The notes below the pieces were generated by a model, which saw only the letters and a program-made list of their open reading frames with translations, ran no database searches and was not told the origin of the DNA. Positions 1 through 6,317 of a stretch of 33,172 nucleotides of DNA are shown here, piece by piece. Origin of the DNA: Alectryocaccomicrobium faecavium (GTDB lineage: Bacteria > Bacillota > Clostridia > Christensenellales > Aristaeellaceae). The DNA lies in assembly GCA_018713425.1 (NCBI GenBank), contig DVOT01000092.1, positions 1-33,172 on the forward strand, in the 5' to 3' direction. Both the position numbers and the translations under genes were made by a program. The stretch's first letter is position 1, and the number at the start of each line of letters is the position of its first letter.

Positions 1-20
1 TAGATAGTGTCTACATGAGA

Positions 21-509
21 TCAAGCCAAAACAGCCAGCCAAATAGCGATACATCTGATGTGAACAGCAGAAAGGAACGATGACGTGTTTTTCGCATAGC
101 GCGTAGCGATCCCTCTCCAGCGTTTTAACCACAGAAAAGCGTTCTCTACAAGATGCCTGATTTTGTAGAGGTAGCGGTCGTATTCGCGCTGTACCTTTCG
201 ATTCTTCTTGGGCGGGATGACAACGTTTATTCCGGCCGAAAGCGCGAAAGCAACGATTTCCGATGTGTCATAGCCACGATCGGCCAGAAGATTTTGGGCG
301 TCTATTCCTTCGATAAGGTGTATAGCCTCCTTGCAATCAGCTCGGGTGCCCTCTGTGATAATCGCTCTGACCGGCATACCAGACGAATCCACGGCAAGGT
401 GAATCTTGGTGTTGAGCCCCCTTTTGTACGGCTCATATCCTGATTGCCGCCCTTTGCTCCAGCGGCGTGAGGATGAACCTTGCAATGGCTTGCATCGATC
501 ATAAGCCAT
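21..509 (-). CDS. IS5-family transposase, second frame (OrfB)
   Basis: This is the C-terminal half of the same transposase. It contains the second catalytic aspartate (LLADRGYDT) and the catalytic glutamate (HLVENAFLWLKRW followed by RGIATRYAKN), the usual Y-(2)-R-(3)-E-(6)-K-like signature of IS5 elements. It overlaps OrfA and is read in the -1 frame relative to it, so it is probably made mainly as an OrfA-OrfB fusion. The ATG at its nominal start is not preceded by a clear ribosome site. The part upstream of about position 440 is probably not used as protein in this frame. Confidence 0.8.
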   Translation of the reverse strand: MAYDRCKPLQGSSSRRWSKGRQSGYEPYKRGLNTKIHLAVDSSGMPVRAIITEGTRADCKEAIHLIEGIDAQNLLADRGYDTSEIVAFALSAGINVVIPPKKNRKVQREYDRYLYKIRHLVENAFLWLKRWRGIATRYAKNTSSFLSAVHIRCIAIWLAVLA

Positions 510-787
510 TCATAATCCGGATCGTCTATCAATGCTTCGAGAATCTTCTCCCATATGCCTTTATCCCGCCATCGGCGAAACCGTTGATGAACGGATCCCC
601 ATTTTCCGTAGTCTGGCGGCAGATCACGCCATGGCGCTCCGGTGCGAAGAATCCAGAACACTCCGTTGATAAATCTGCGGTTGTCCTCCGCGATTCCGCC
701 CCATTGCCCTCGCTGTCCCGGCAGCATTGGCTCTAAAATCGCCCACGCTTTGTCGCTGATATCATGCCGATGCTGTGATTTCTCCAT
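302..787 (-). CDS. IS5-family transposase, first frame (OrfA)
   Basis: This is the N-terminal half of the transposase, 161 residues before its own stop. It has the helix-turn-helix-like N-terminal region of IS4/IS5 transposases (DISDKAWAILEPMLP, GVFWILRTGAPWRDLP, then a WGSVHQRFRRW segment). The first catalytic aspartate lies in LMIDASHCKVHP. Useful homology ends near the AAAAGGGGG run at 417-425 on the minus strand. After this run the frame diverges and the second frame carries the rest of the DDE domain. A -1 slip on this run would fuse the two frames. Family knowledge supports programmed frameshifting in this group; that it is active here is inference. A simple inactivating mutation cannot be excluded. 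Confidence 0.85.
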   Translation of the reverse strand: MEKSQHRHDISDKAWAILEPMLPGQRGQWGGIAEDNRRFINGVFWILRTGAPWRDLPPDYGKWGSVHQRFRRWRDKGIWEKILEALIDDPDYEWLMIDASHCKVHPHAAGAKGGNQDMSRTKGGSTPRFTLPWIRLVCRSERLSQRAPELIARRLYTLSKE

Positions 788-902
788 GATGACACCCTCT
801 TTACTGTGATAGTGCCATTATATCACTTGACTCGTGTAGATGCAACCTAGCCAATAAGTTGCAACACAAAATCGCCTTAATTGTAAAATATCAAAATACC
901 TA

Positions 903-931
903 TTTACAAACCGGTGGGCATGTGCTATAAT
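903..931 (+). promoter_or_regulatory. Promoter of tRNA-Ala
   Basis: A -35 TTTACA (903-908) and a -10 TATAAT (926-931) are separated by 17 bp, with an extended -10 TG at 923-924. Transcription would start near 938, about 22 bp before the tRNA. Confidence 0.8.
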
Positions 932-959
932 AAATCTCGCGTTGTGAGGGACACAACAT

Positions 960-1035
960 GGGGCATTAGTACAGTTGGTAGTACGCTACACTGGCAGTGT
1001 AGAGGTCAGGAGTTCGAGTCTCCTATGCTCCACCA
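960..1035 (+). tRNA. tRNA-Ala (anticodon GGC)
   Basis: The sequence folds as a 76-nt cloverleaf. The acceptor stem is GGGGCAT/ATGCTCC. The third pair is G:U, the classic alanine identity element. The anticodon stem CTACA/TGTAG encloses the loop CTGGCAG, so the anticodon is GGC and reads GCC codons. The T arm is AGGAG-TTCGAGT-CTCCT. The discriminator is A and the CCA tail is encoded. A decayed tyrosine-recombinase end lies about 100 bp downstream, so the 3' end of this tRNA was probably once an integration site. Confidence 0.95.
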
Positions 1036-1038
1036 TTG

Positions 1039-1067
1039 AAACCGCCTAGAACATAGGCGGTTTTTTT
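1039..1067 (+). terminator. Rho-independent terminator of tRNA-Ala
   Basis: A perfect stem AAACCGCCT/AGGCGGTTT with a 7-nt loop runs into a T7 tract, directly after the encoded CCA. Confidence 0.9.
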
Positions 1068-1131
1068 ATACTCATCTTACAAACTTTCTCTGTTTTTCGG
1101 TTGAGTTTGCGTTGCGTCCACCGTGCTCCAA

Positions 1132-1371
1132 TTATGCCACTTCCGGGTTAGGAACAAATGCTGGCACATTCGGCACCCCTCTTTCCAAAAAGTTTTCCAA
1201 TTGTCCGCTGGCAATTTGCATTCCTTCCGAGTCCTGTTTTACATAAATATCCATCGTGAGTTGGGACTTTGCATGCCCCATAATGTGCTGTAGCGTCTTG
1301 GGTTGTACCCCTGCCGCTATTGCCATCGTGGCATATGTTGAGCGCAACTCCCTTGCTCCTGCTCCGAAAGA
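1132..1371 (-). pseudogene. Tyrosine recombinase (phage/ICE integrase), C-terminal remnant
   Basis: On the minus strand the translation ends like an integrase. ELRSTYATMAIAAGVQPKTL matches the family's LRHTYAT...AGV..K.LQ block with the active-site arginine. LQHIMGHAKSQLTMDIYVK then carries the box histidine and the nucleophilic tyrosine. The reading frame continues to a stop at 1132 with a normal C-terminal tail. The homology stops upstream of the arginine block at about 1371, so the N-terminal arm and most of the catalytic domain are missing. No functional integrase can be made. It is probably the scar of an element once inserted at tRNA-Ala. A second, more decayed copy of the same segment lies at 2766-2862. 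Confidence 0.8.
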
Positions 1372-1388
1372 ATTTTGCAAAATTTTTC

Positions 1389-1430
1389 TTGACAAAATTA
1401 CTCCTATATAGTATTATTCTATATGGGAGT
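1389..1430 (+). promoter_or_regulatory. Promoter and palindromic operator of the MarR operon
   Basis: A -35 TTGACA (1389-1394) and a -10 TATTAT (1412-1417) are separated by 17 bp. A 12-bp inverted repeat, ACTCCTATATAG at 1400-1411 and CTATATGGGAGT at 1419-1430, has one mismatch and brackets the -10 exactly. A MarR dimer bound here would cover the promoter, so autorepression is the natural reading. Confidence 0.8.
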
Positions 1431-1436
1431 GATTTT

Positions 1437-1892
1437 GTGAAAACACAGGGGGGCTTTTTAACGTCACAAATCAAACAGATCAGCTCCAGAATTTTTGAAC
1501 AGATGCTGGAAGACTACGGAATCCGGGAATTTAACGGTGCACAGGGAAAGATCCTGTATGTGCTATGGGAGTGCGGCGAGATACCGATTTCACAGATTTC
1601 CCACCACACTTCGCTGGCCAGAACCACTTTGACCAGTATGTTGGACCGGATGGAACAGGGGGGCTTGGTAAAAAGGCGGCATAATCCTGAGAACCGGCGG
1701 GAAATTTTGGTTTCGATCACACCAGAGGCTCAGCGCCTGCGCAAGGAATATGACGCTGTCTCACAGCAGATCAATGAAGTGTATTACCGGGGATTTACTG
1801 GGAACGAAATACAGCAACATGAGACATATTTGGCTCGCATTCTTGCCAATCTGGAGGAGTACGAGAGGTTAAATGGGAGGAAAACAACATGA
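1437..1892 (+). CDS. MarR-family transcriptional regulator
   Basis: A 151-residue winged-helix regulator. After an N-terminal dimerization helix (QISSRIFEQMLEDYG) come the helix-turn-helix and recognition helix (GEIPISQISHHTSLARTTLTSMLDRMEQGGLVKRR) and the wing (NPENRREILVSITPEAQRL). I chose the GTG at 1437, preceded by GGGAG at 1425-1429. The longer open frame from 1320 would be translated across the promoter and the integrase remnant. The next gene starts inside its stop codon (ATGA overlap), so the two are one operon. MarR proteins of this kind usually respond to phenolic or oxidative ligands; the ligand here is unknown. It probably represses its own operon through the palindrome at 1400-1430. 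Confidence 0.88.
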   Translation: MKTQGGFLTSQIKQISSRIFEQMLEDYGIREFNGAQGKILYVLWECGEIPISQISHHTSLARTTLTSMLDRMEQGGLVKRRHNPENRREILVSITPEAQRLRKEYDAVSQQINEVYYRGFTGNEIQQHETYLARILANLEEYERLNGRKTT

Positions 1893-2446
1893 AAGTATCA
1901 TTGCCGCATCCCTCGAATGCATGCTGTCCCCAGGCGTTTTATACTTATGGAACTTATAAGGAAGATGGAACCCCGAATTTTGGTCTGTTCTGCTGGTTTG
2001 GCTTTTGCTGGGATGGAGAACTGGGCGTCATGGCCTGTATCGGGGGTGAGAAGCTGACAAAGGACCGCATCCGCGCTACAGGCCGCTTTTCGGCCAATCT
2101 AGTCACAGAGGAGTTGCTTCCTCTTGCCAACTATTTCGGCATTAAGTCGGGTTACGATCCCGATAAAATGCGAGTTGATGTCGCCATTTCCAAAGGACGC
2201 GTTCTGGATGTCCCGATCCTGGAGAAAAGTCCGTGGGTCTTTGAGTTGGAGGTCAAACAAACGATCCCGCTGGATGACAGCGAAATTTACATCTGCAAAA
2301 TCAGGAATACATTGGTGGAAGAACAATTCGCGGAAAAAGCCATGGACAACAAGGGGCCGATGCCCGTTAATGCGCTCAAGCCGGTGGTCGGATGGGGCGG
2401 CGGCACCTTTTTCAAGGTGGGTGAGCAAATCCGGCTTGATGCGTAA
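1889..2446 (+). CDS. Flavin reductase-like, FMN-binding split-barrel protein
   Basis: A 185-residue protein resembling the flavin reductase-like domain family (DIM6/NTAB type). These proteins bind FMN in a split beta-barrel and either reduce flavin with NAD(P)H or serve as flavoproteins. Family features include an early CCPQAFYTYGT stretch, a FCWFGFCWDGELGVMACIGG core strand pair, and K(L)TKDRIRATGRFSANLVTEE, where the TGRFSANLV segment matches the T..FSVNL motif that contacts FMN. It is translationally coupled to the MarR gene by a 4-bp overlap. It is therefore the likely effector of that regulator, perhaps in detoxifying an electrophile or quinone. The substrate cannot be told from sequence. 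Confidence 0.8.
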   Translation: MKVSLPHPSNACCPQAFYTYGTYKEDGTPNFGLFCWFGFCWDGELGVMACIGGEKLTKDRIRATGRFSANLVTEELLPLANYFGIKSGYDPDKMRVDVAISKGRVLDVPILEKSPWVFELEVKQTIPLDDSEIYICKIRNTLVEEQFAEKAMDNKGPMPVNALKPVVGWGGGTFFKVGEQIRLDA

Positions 2447-2726
2447 ATTACCGTGAAAACGCCTGGTGTGTTGGGAAAACGCAAACACATAGGGAGTGGA
2501 ACTGTGAGAAAGGCTTGGCCAAAAAGAAAGCGGCATTCCATACTCTGCCTTTTCTTTCGTTAGGATAATGTGGCGTCGACAGCCTATATGTTTTTTCATC
2601 CATCCCTCAAGTGCCAATAGGTAGGCACTAAGGGATGGGGAAGAGGACAGGACGGCGGCCTGCTGGCTGTAATCTGCAATTGAAAACTGGATAAAATTGC
2701 GCTTGCCCAGTTTCTTCCTTTGACGC

Positions 2727-2756
2727 AAATACCCCCTAATGCCACAGGGGGTATTT
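2727..2756 (+). terminator. Perfect 11-bp hairpin, possible terminator
   Basis: AAATACCCCCT at 2727-2737 pairs exactly with 2746-2756 around an 8-nt loop. It lies between the flavin reductase and the flavodoxin promoter. The right arm ends in TATTT and no long T tract follows, so terminator strength is uncertain. Confidence 0.45.
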
Positions 2757-2765
2757 GTATTAATA

Positions 2766-2862
2766 TATAGAATAGCTGTAGCGCCCCGGGTTGAGCCCCT
2801 GCCGCCGCTATTGCGACATACACTGAGAGCAACCCTTTTGCTTTTGATTTTTTACAATAAGT
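2766..2862 (-). pseudogene. Second, degenerate copy of the integrase remnant
   Basis: This stretch aligns with 1290-1380. Blocks such as TAGCG, GGGTTG, CCCCTGCCGC and TATTGC occur in the same order, with a 3-bp insertion and a 6-bp deletion. Translated on the minus strand it gives SVYVAIAAAGAQPGALQ, next to STYATMAIAAGVQPKTLQ in the first copy. It has lost the histidine and tyrosine blocks and is plainly non-functional. Both copies lie on the same strand, and each sits a few dozen bp upstream of a promoter with a palindromic operator. Confidence 0.65.
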
Positions 2863-2901
2863 CATTACAGAAAATTTATGGTAATTTTTGGAGATATAAG
2901 A

Positions 2902-2952
2902 TTGACACTGTGTCAGAATGATGCTATAGTATAGATGCTGACAGAATGTCAG
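2902..2952 (+). promoter_or_regulatory. Promoter with paired TGACA/TGTCA operators
   Basis: A -35 TTGACA (2902-2907) and a -10 TATAGT (2925-2930) are separated by 17 bp. Two palindromes overlap this promoter: TGACACTGTGTCA at 2903-2915, over the -35, and CTGACAGAATGTCAG at 2938-2952, just past the predicted start of transcription. The 10-bp string TGTCAGAATG occurs in both, at 2911 and 2947. This is a typical repressor layout. The TetR protein encoded at 4857 is the obvious candidate; that link is inference. Confidence 0.75.
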
Positions 2953-3061
2953 AATGCTGTAGCAGCATTGAAGGGTGTAAGAACTACTGTTGAAGCGCAA
3001 GAAGATATATAGTGCGCCAGGCGTTTTCAGCATGGACGGCGATGGGAAAGGAGCATTTGCG

Positions 3062-3535
3062 ATGAGTCAAAAGAGTTTGGTTGCGTATTTTTCCGCCAGT
3101 GGGCAAACGGCCCGTGCGGCTAGGGCGATTGCGGCAGCTGTAGGCGCGGATTTGTTTGAAATCCGGCCGGAACCACTCTACAGCGCTGCAGATTTGGACT
3201 GGACGAACAAAAAGAGCCGCAGTTCTGTGGAAATGAATGATTCCACCTGCAGGCCGGCCATGGCGGATGCCGCGCCGGATCTATCCCAGTATGATGTCAT
3301 TTTTCTCGGTTTCCCCATCTGGTGGTATGTGGAGCCGCGCATTGTGGACACTTTCCTGGAAAGCCAGGATATTTCCGGCAAGGCATTCATTCCCTTTGCC
3401 ACTTCGGGCGGCAGTGGGATCGATGGCGCGGCGCGGAACTTGCAAAAGACGTATCCACAGGCTGCGTGGAAAGCGGGCAAATTGGTAAGCGGCGCGAACG
3501 CAGCCGTATGGGCCAAAGACGTTATAAGCCGTTGA
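3062..3535 (+). CDS. Flavodoxin-family protein
   Basis: A 157-residue flavodoxin-like fold, which normally carries FMN as a one-electron carrier or NAD(P)H-dependent reductase. The sequence begins with a hydrophobic strand and the phosphate-binding loop (LVAYFSASGQTARAARAIA), followed by LSQYDVIFLGFPIWWYVEPRIVDTFLE. The GFPIWW segment is the typical flavin-contacting loop, and KAFIPFATSGGSGID is the later flavin loop. I start it at the ATG at 3062 because AAAGGAG lies at 3047-3053; the open frame runs back to a TTG at 2990 but without conserved residues. It has the paired-palindrome promoter about 125 bp upstream and is followed almost immediately by the DUF362 gene, which suggests shared redox work. 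Confidence 0.85.
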   Translation: MSQKSLVAYFSASGQTARAARAIAAAVGADLFEIRPEPLYSAADLDWTNKKSRSSVEMNDSTCRPAMADAAPDLSQYDVIFLGFPIWWYVEPRIVDTFLESQDISGKAFIPFATSGGSGIDGAARNLQKTYPQAAWKAGKLVSGANAAVWAKDVISR

Positions 3536-3559
3536 ATGAGCAAAAGGAAGGATGCCTGT

Positions 3560-4450
3560 ATGAAATCCCAAGTTTTTTTTACGCGCCAAATCACGCCGGA
3601 AAGCGTAGTGGAAATCTATCGCAAGCTGGATATCGCATTGCCGGGCAAGGTCGCCGTCAAGGTGCACACGGGCGAGAAAGGCAATCAGAACTACCTGCGG
3701 CCGGAATTCTGGCGGCCCATGGTGGAGGAGGTGCATGGCACCGTAGTGGAATGCAACACTGCCTATGGCGATGCCTCGATGGGCGTGCGCGACCACACCG
3801 AATCCCACCGCAAGTTGCTGGAAGAGCATGGATGGACGAAGTACTTTATGGTCGATTTGATGGATGCTGAAGGGCCGGACGTCGTTTGGCCCATTCCAAA
3901 CAGCAAGGTGCTAAAGGAAAATCGGGTGGGCAAGCATATTTTGGAATATGATTCCATGCTCGTGCTGGCGCACTTCAAGGGACATCCGGCTGGCGGATAT
4001 GGCGGAGCGCTGAAGCAACTCTCCATTGGCTGCGCTTCCCGCGCGGGCAAGGCGCTGATTCATTCGGCGGGCAAGACGGACGACCGTTTTGAAACCTGGA
4101 AGCAGCACGCCAGCAACGTGTTGTTCCCGGAAGCCATGGCGGACGCGGCCATGAGCGTGGTGGAGCATTTCAAGGGCAAAATCGCTTTTATCAATGTGAT
4201 GAAGAACCTGTCCGTGGACTGCGATTGCTGTGCCGTGGCGGAAGATCCCTGCATGAAGGACATTGGCGTTCTGGCATCGTTGGATCCGGTGGCCATCGAT
4301 CAAGCTTGCATCGATCTCGTCATGCGCTCCGACGATCCAGGCCGCGAGCACTTTATGGAGCGCGTGAACAGCCGCAACGGCATCCACACCATCGAGGCCG
4401 CCGCTGAGCTGGGCTATGGATCGCGCGAATATGAGCTGATCGAACTTTAA
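3560..4450 (+). CDS. DUF362 domain protein
   Basis: A 296-residue DUF362-family protein. It is recognisable by VKVHTGEKGNQNYLRPEF near the N-terminus, LAHFKGHPAGGYGGALKQLSIG in the middle, and the cysteine-bearing MKNLSVDCDCCAVAEDPCM followed by DIGVLASLDPVAIDQACIDL near the C-terminus. Related proteins often carry an extra 4Fe-4S ferredoxin domain; here only the CxCC cluster and scattered cysteines are present. The biochemical role of the family is not settled, but redox or iron-sulfur work is likely. I prefer the ATG at 3560, with AAGGAAGGA at 3544-3552, over the in-frame ATG at 3536 that touches the flavodoxin stop. It is in one operon with the flavodoxin. Confidence 0.85.
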   Translation: MKSQVFFTRQITPESVVEIYRKLDIALPGKVAVKVHTGEKGNQNYLRPEFWRPMVEEVHGTVVECNTAYGDASMGVRDHTESHRKLLEEHGWTKYFMVDLMDAEGPDVVWPIPNSKVLKENRVGKHILEYDSMLVLAHFKGHPAGGYGGALKQLSIGCASRAGKALIHSAGKTDDRFETWKQHASNVLFPEAMADAAMSVVEHFKGKIAFINVMKNLSVDCDCCAVAEDPCMKDIGVLASLDPVAIDQACIDLVMRSDDPGREHFMERVNSRNGIHTIEAAAELGYGSREYELIEL

Positions 4451-4487
4451 GACAAAGCTTCCTCATAAAACGGAGTTTGGCAAAGAT

Positions 4488-4809
4488 TGTGGGCGACTTG
4501 TGCCGCCCTCTGATTGTTGACAAACCTTTGGTTTGTCAACGAGGATTACCCGGTCGCTTGTCTACGCACCGCTCTGCGCTAACGCTTGCGCGGTGTTCCG
4601 TGGCTGCGCACTTCGCTACGTGTGCTCGCCACTTCAGCCGCTTCGCGGCCTCCAACGGCCAGCGGCCGGGACGGGAATGCATTTTTACCGTAAATGCAAG
4701 CGTTTGCTCTGCGAAAAATGCCAGAAATGACGTGCACGCCGTCATTTCTGATTTAAGCCTCGTTCTTCCGATACTTTGTCAATGCTCTGTGGGCGGCTTG
4801 TGCCGCCCT
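4488..4809. repeat. Palindrome-rich intergenic element bounded by direct repeats
   Basis: A 22-bp sequence at 4488-4509 recurs at 4788-4809 with one difference, exactly 300 bp apart. Each copy is itself a GGGCG...CGCCC hairpin. Between them lie many inverted repeats: an 11-bp perfect stem at 4516-4526/4530-4540, CACCGC/GCGGTG at 4568-4594, GCCGCTTCGCGGC near 4637, GCATTT/AAATGC at 4679-4697, and a 10-bp perfect stem at 4723-4732/4740-4749. No open frame here has a credible protein. It could be a MITE-like repeat, a structured RNA or a complex terminator zone. The whole 4451-4853 gap holds nothing else I can support. Confidence 0.6.
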
Positions 4810-4814
4810 TTTTG
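4790..4814 (+). terminator. Rho-independent terminator
   Basis: GGGCGGCTTGTGCCGCCC folds as a tight stem and is followed by TTTTTG. It would end transcription arriving from the flavodoxin-DUF362 side before the TetR gene. Confidence 0.75.
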
Positions 4815-4856
4815 TTCGGCGAAAAGAGTAAAAGCGCAAATGTATGAAAGGAGATG

Positions 4857-5483
4857 ATGGTGGTGCCTGCGGGTTCCGAAACGCTGACAAAAGCGCGCAA
4901 AGAAGAAATCGTCAATGTTTGCGCCGTGCTCTATGAAACCATGGGTTTTCGAGAGATTACCCTCAATGAAATCGGAAAAAGGACGTCTTTTACCCGCACT
5001 TCGATCTACAATTATTTTCACACCAAGGAAGAAATTTTTCTCGCCCTGTTGCAGCGGGAGCACGAGGGGTGGATTGCGGATGTACAAAAGATTTTTGCGG
5101 GCCCGGCGCTGGATACCAGCGCGTTCGCAGAGGCGTTTGCGCACGCGCTGGAAGGTAGAGAGTGTATGCTGAAGCTGATGAGCATGAATCTCTATGAACT
5201 GGAAGGCAACAGCCGCATGGAAAATCTAGTGGCTTTTAAGGTGGTTTATGCCCGGGCTATGCAGACCATAGCAGAAGGACTCACAAAATTTTTTCCGCAA
5301 ATGGGCGAGAGCGGCGTGCAGTCGTTCCTATACGCGTTTTTCCCTTTTTTGTTTGGCATTTATCCTTATACAACGGCGACAGACAAACAAAAGACGGCTA
5401 TGGAGCTTGCTGGGGTGCCATACATTCCGCATACGATTTTTGAAATCACCCGGGCGCTGGTGGAAAAACTGCTATCTATGTAG
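4857..5483 (+). CDS. TetR/AcrR-family transcriptional regulator
   Basis: About 208 residues. The N-terminal TetR DNA-binding domain is clear: KARKEEIVNVCAVLYETMGF, then the helix-turn-helix ITLNEIGKRTSFTRTSIYNYF and HTKEEIFLALL, which match the family's TVRDIA..AGVS.GTIY.YF.SKE.L pattern. The C-terminal ligand-binding half is helical and has no specific signature. The ribosome site AAAGGAG (4847-4853) directly precedes two ATG and two GTG codons in frame; 4857 or one of the GTGs at 4860/4863 has better spacing than the ATG at 4854. It follows the flavodoxin-DUF362 operon in the same orientation and is its probable repressor through the TGACA/TGTCA palindromes near 2902-2952. No such palindrome is evident before its own gene. 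Confidence 0.88.
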   Translation: MVVPAGSETLTKARKEEIVNVCAVLYETMGFREITLNEIGKRTSFTRTSIYNYFHTKEEIFLALLQREHEGWIADVQKIFAGPALDTSAFAEAFAHALEGRECMLKLMSMNLYELEGNSRMENLVAFKVVYARAMQTIAEGLTKFFPQMGESGVQSFLYAFFPFLFGIYPYTTATDKQKTAMELAGVPYIPHTIFEITRALVEKLLSM

Positions 5484-5738
5484 TGGGCGGACAAGAATGG
5501 GGTAGGGGCATGGAACACTGACGCGCTTGCGGAGAAGAGCGTATATGCGAGATGGATTTATGAACATTATGGTGCTGGAAGGTAGCCTCTCAACAAACCG
5601 GGTTTCGCGAATTTGCTGGCGGAGCATTTTATGTGCGGCGCGCGGCGGAAAAATTGCCTGCCGGGCAGGATTTCCCGCGCGCGGGGTCGAATATTGGAAA
5701 CGGAAAAAGGCATGGTTGATAGCGAAGGTGGAACGACA

Positions 5739-6317
5739 ATGAGCGAATGGAACTTGAAGGAAACGCTCCTGGATAAGGAAGATGTGTTCAATGGAACTTT
5801 GCTGCACGTGGAGCGCTGGCGGGCGCAATTGCCCAATGGCGCGATCGCCACGCGCGAGATGATTCGCCACGTGGGCGCTTCGGCGATTGTGCCGGTGGAC
5901 GAGGAGGGAAACGTCTATCTCGTGCGCCAGTATCGCGCGCCCATCGCCCGGGAAACGCTGGAACTGCCGGCGGGCAAACTGGACAGCAAGGCGGAGGATC
6001 GCTTGCAAGCGGCCAAGCGCGAACTGGCGGAGGAAACCGGCTTGCGCGCCAAAGAATGGGTGAAATTGGCGGATATGGCCGCGGCGGCGGCGTATACGGA
6101 TGAAGTTGTTTCCATTTATCTGGCGCGCGGCCTGGAAAAGGGCGAGGCGCACCTAGACGACGACGAATTTTTGCGCGTGGTAAAGATGCCCCTGCGTGAG
6201 TTGTGCGATATGGCCGCCGCGGGCAAGATTCAGGATTCCAAAACGCTGTGCGGCGCGCTGCTCGCGGAGCGGTATATCGGAGGGAAATATGCCATCGAGC
6301 CGGAAAATTGCCAGTAA
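5739..6317 (+). CDS. Nudix hydrolase, ADP-ribose pyrophosphatase type
   Basis: A 192-residue Nudix hydrolase, probably cleaving ADP-ribose or a related nucleoside diphosphate sugar to AMP and a sugar phosphate. The N-terminal strand region (VFNGTLLHVERWRAQLPNG, then REMIRHVGASAIVPVDEEGNVYLVRQYR) and ETLELPAGKLD are typical of the NudF/ADPRase subgroup. The Nudix box spans residues 79-102, with RELAEETGL carrying the metal-binding glutamates. There is one residue more than usual between the first Gly and Glu (GX6E instead of GX5E), which is seen in some ADPRases. The start at 5739 is supported by a GAAGGTGGA ribosome site. Its end overlaps the start of the next gene. Confidence 0.9.
   Translation: MSEWNLKETLLDKEDVFNGTLLHVERWRAQLPNGAIATREMIRHVGASAIVPVDEEGNVYLVRQYRAPIARETLELPAGKLDSKAEDRLQAAKRELAEETGLRAKEWVKLADMAAAAAYTDEVVSIYLARGLEKGEAHLDDDEFLRVVKMPLRELCDMAAAGKIQDSKTLCGALLAERYIGGKYAIEPENCQ

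Larger units (their letters stand above)
7..843 (-). mobile_element. IS5-family insertion sequence
   Basis: A complete or nearly complete insertion sequence carrying a two-frame DDE transposase on the minus strand. Imperfect terminal inverted repeats are visible: TCTACATGAGATCAAG at 10-25 and, on the opposite strand, TCTACACGAGTCAAG at 826-840 (one substitution and one inserted base). The exact outer ends are uncertain by a few bases and I see no convincing target duplication, so the boundaries given are estimates. The right end lies about 60 bp upstream of the tRNA-Ala promoter. The two-ORF layout is typical of the IS427-like group of IS5. Confidence 0.85.
2447..2901. other. Intergenic region with hairpins and no supported gene
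   Basis: I see no convincing coding sequence in these 455 bp. Three things are visible. First, a long imperfect hairpin at 2600-2648 (arms CCATCCCT...GTGCC and GGCACT...AGGGATGG). Second, a perfect 11-bp stem at 2727-2737/2746-2756 with an 8-nt loop. It may end the MarR-flavin reductase transcript, although no clean T tract follows. Third, the second integrase scar at 2766-2862. The open frames here have no ribosome sites and no recognisable family. Confidence 0.6.

Noticed and set aside
2600..2648. The long hairpin at 2600 as a terminator
   Set aside because: The T run lies before the hairpin on the plus strand, so neither strand has the hairpin-then-T order of an intrinsic terminator.
960..3000. 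A duplicated tRNA 3' end as an attachment site for the lost element
   Set aside because: I looked for the T-arm and CCA end sequence downstream of the integrase scars and saw no second copy inside the window.
4477..4857. A 126-codon open frame in the gap before the TetR gene
   Set aside because: It runs through the palindromic element and a terminator, has no ribosome site, and gives a cysteine- and arginine-rich low-quality translation.
5527..5742. A possible 71-residue protein between the TetR and Nudix genes
   Set aside because: It has no ribosome site and no recognisable motif, and it overlaps the ribosome site of the Nudix gene.
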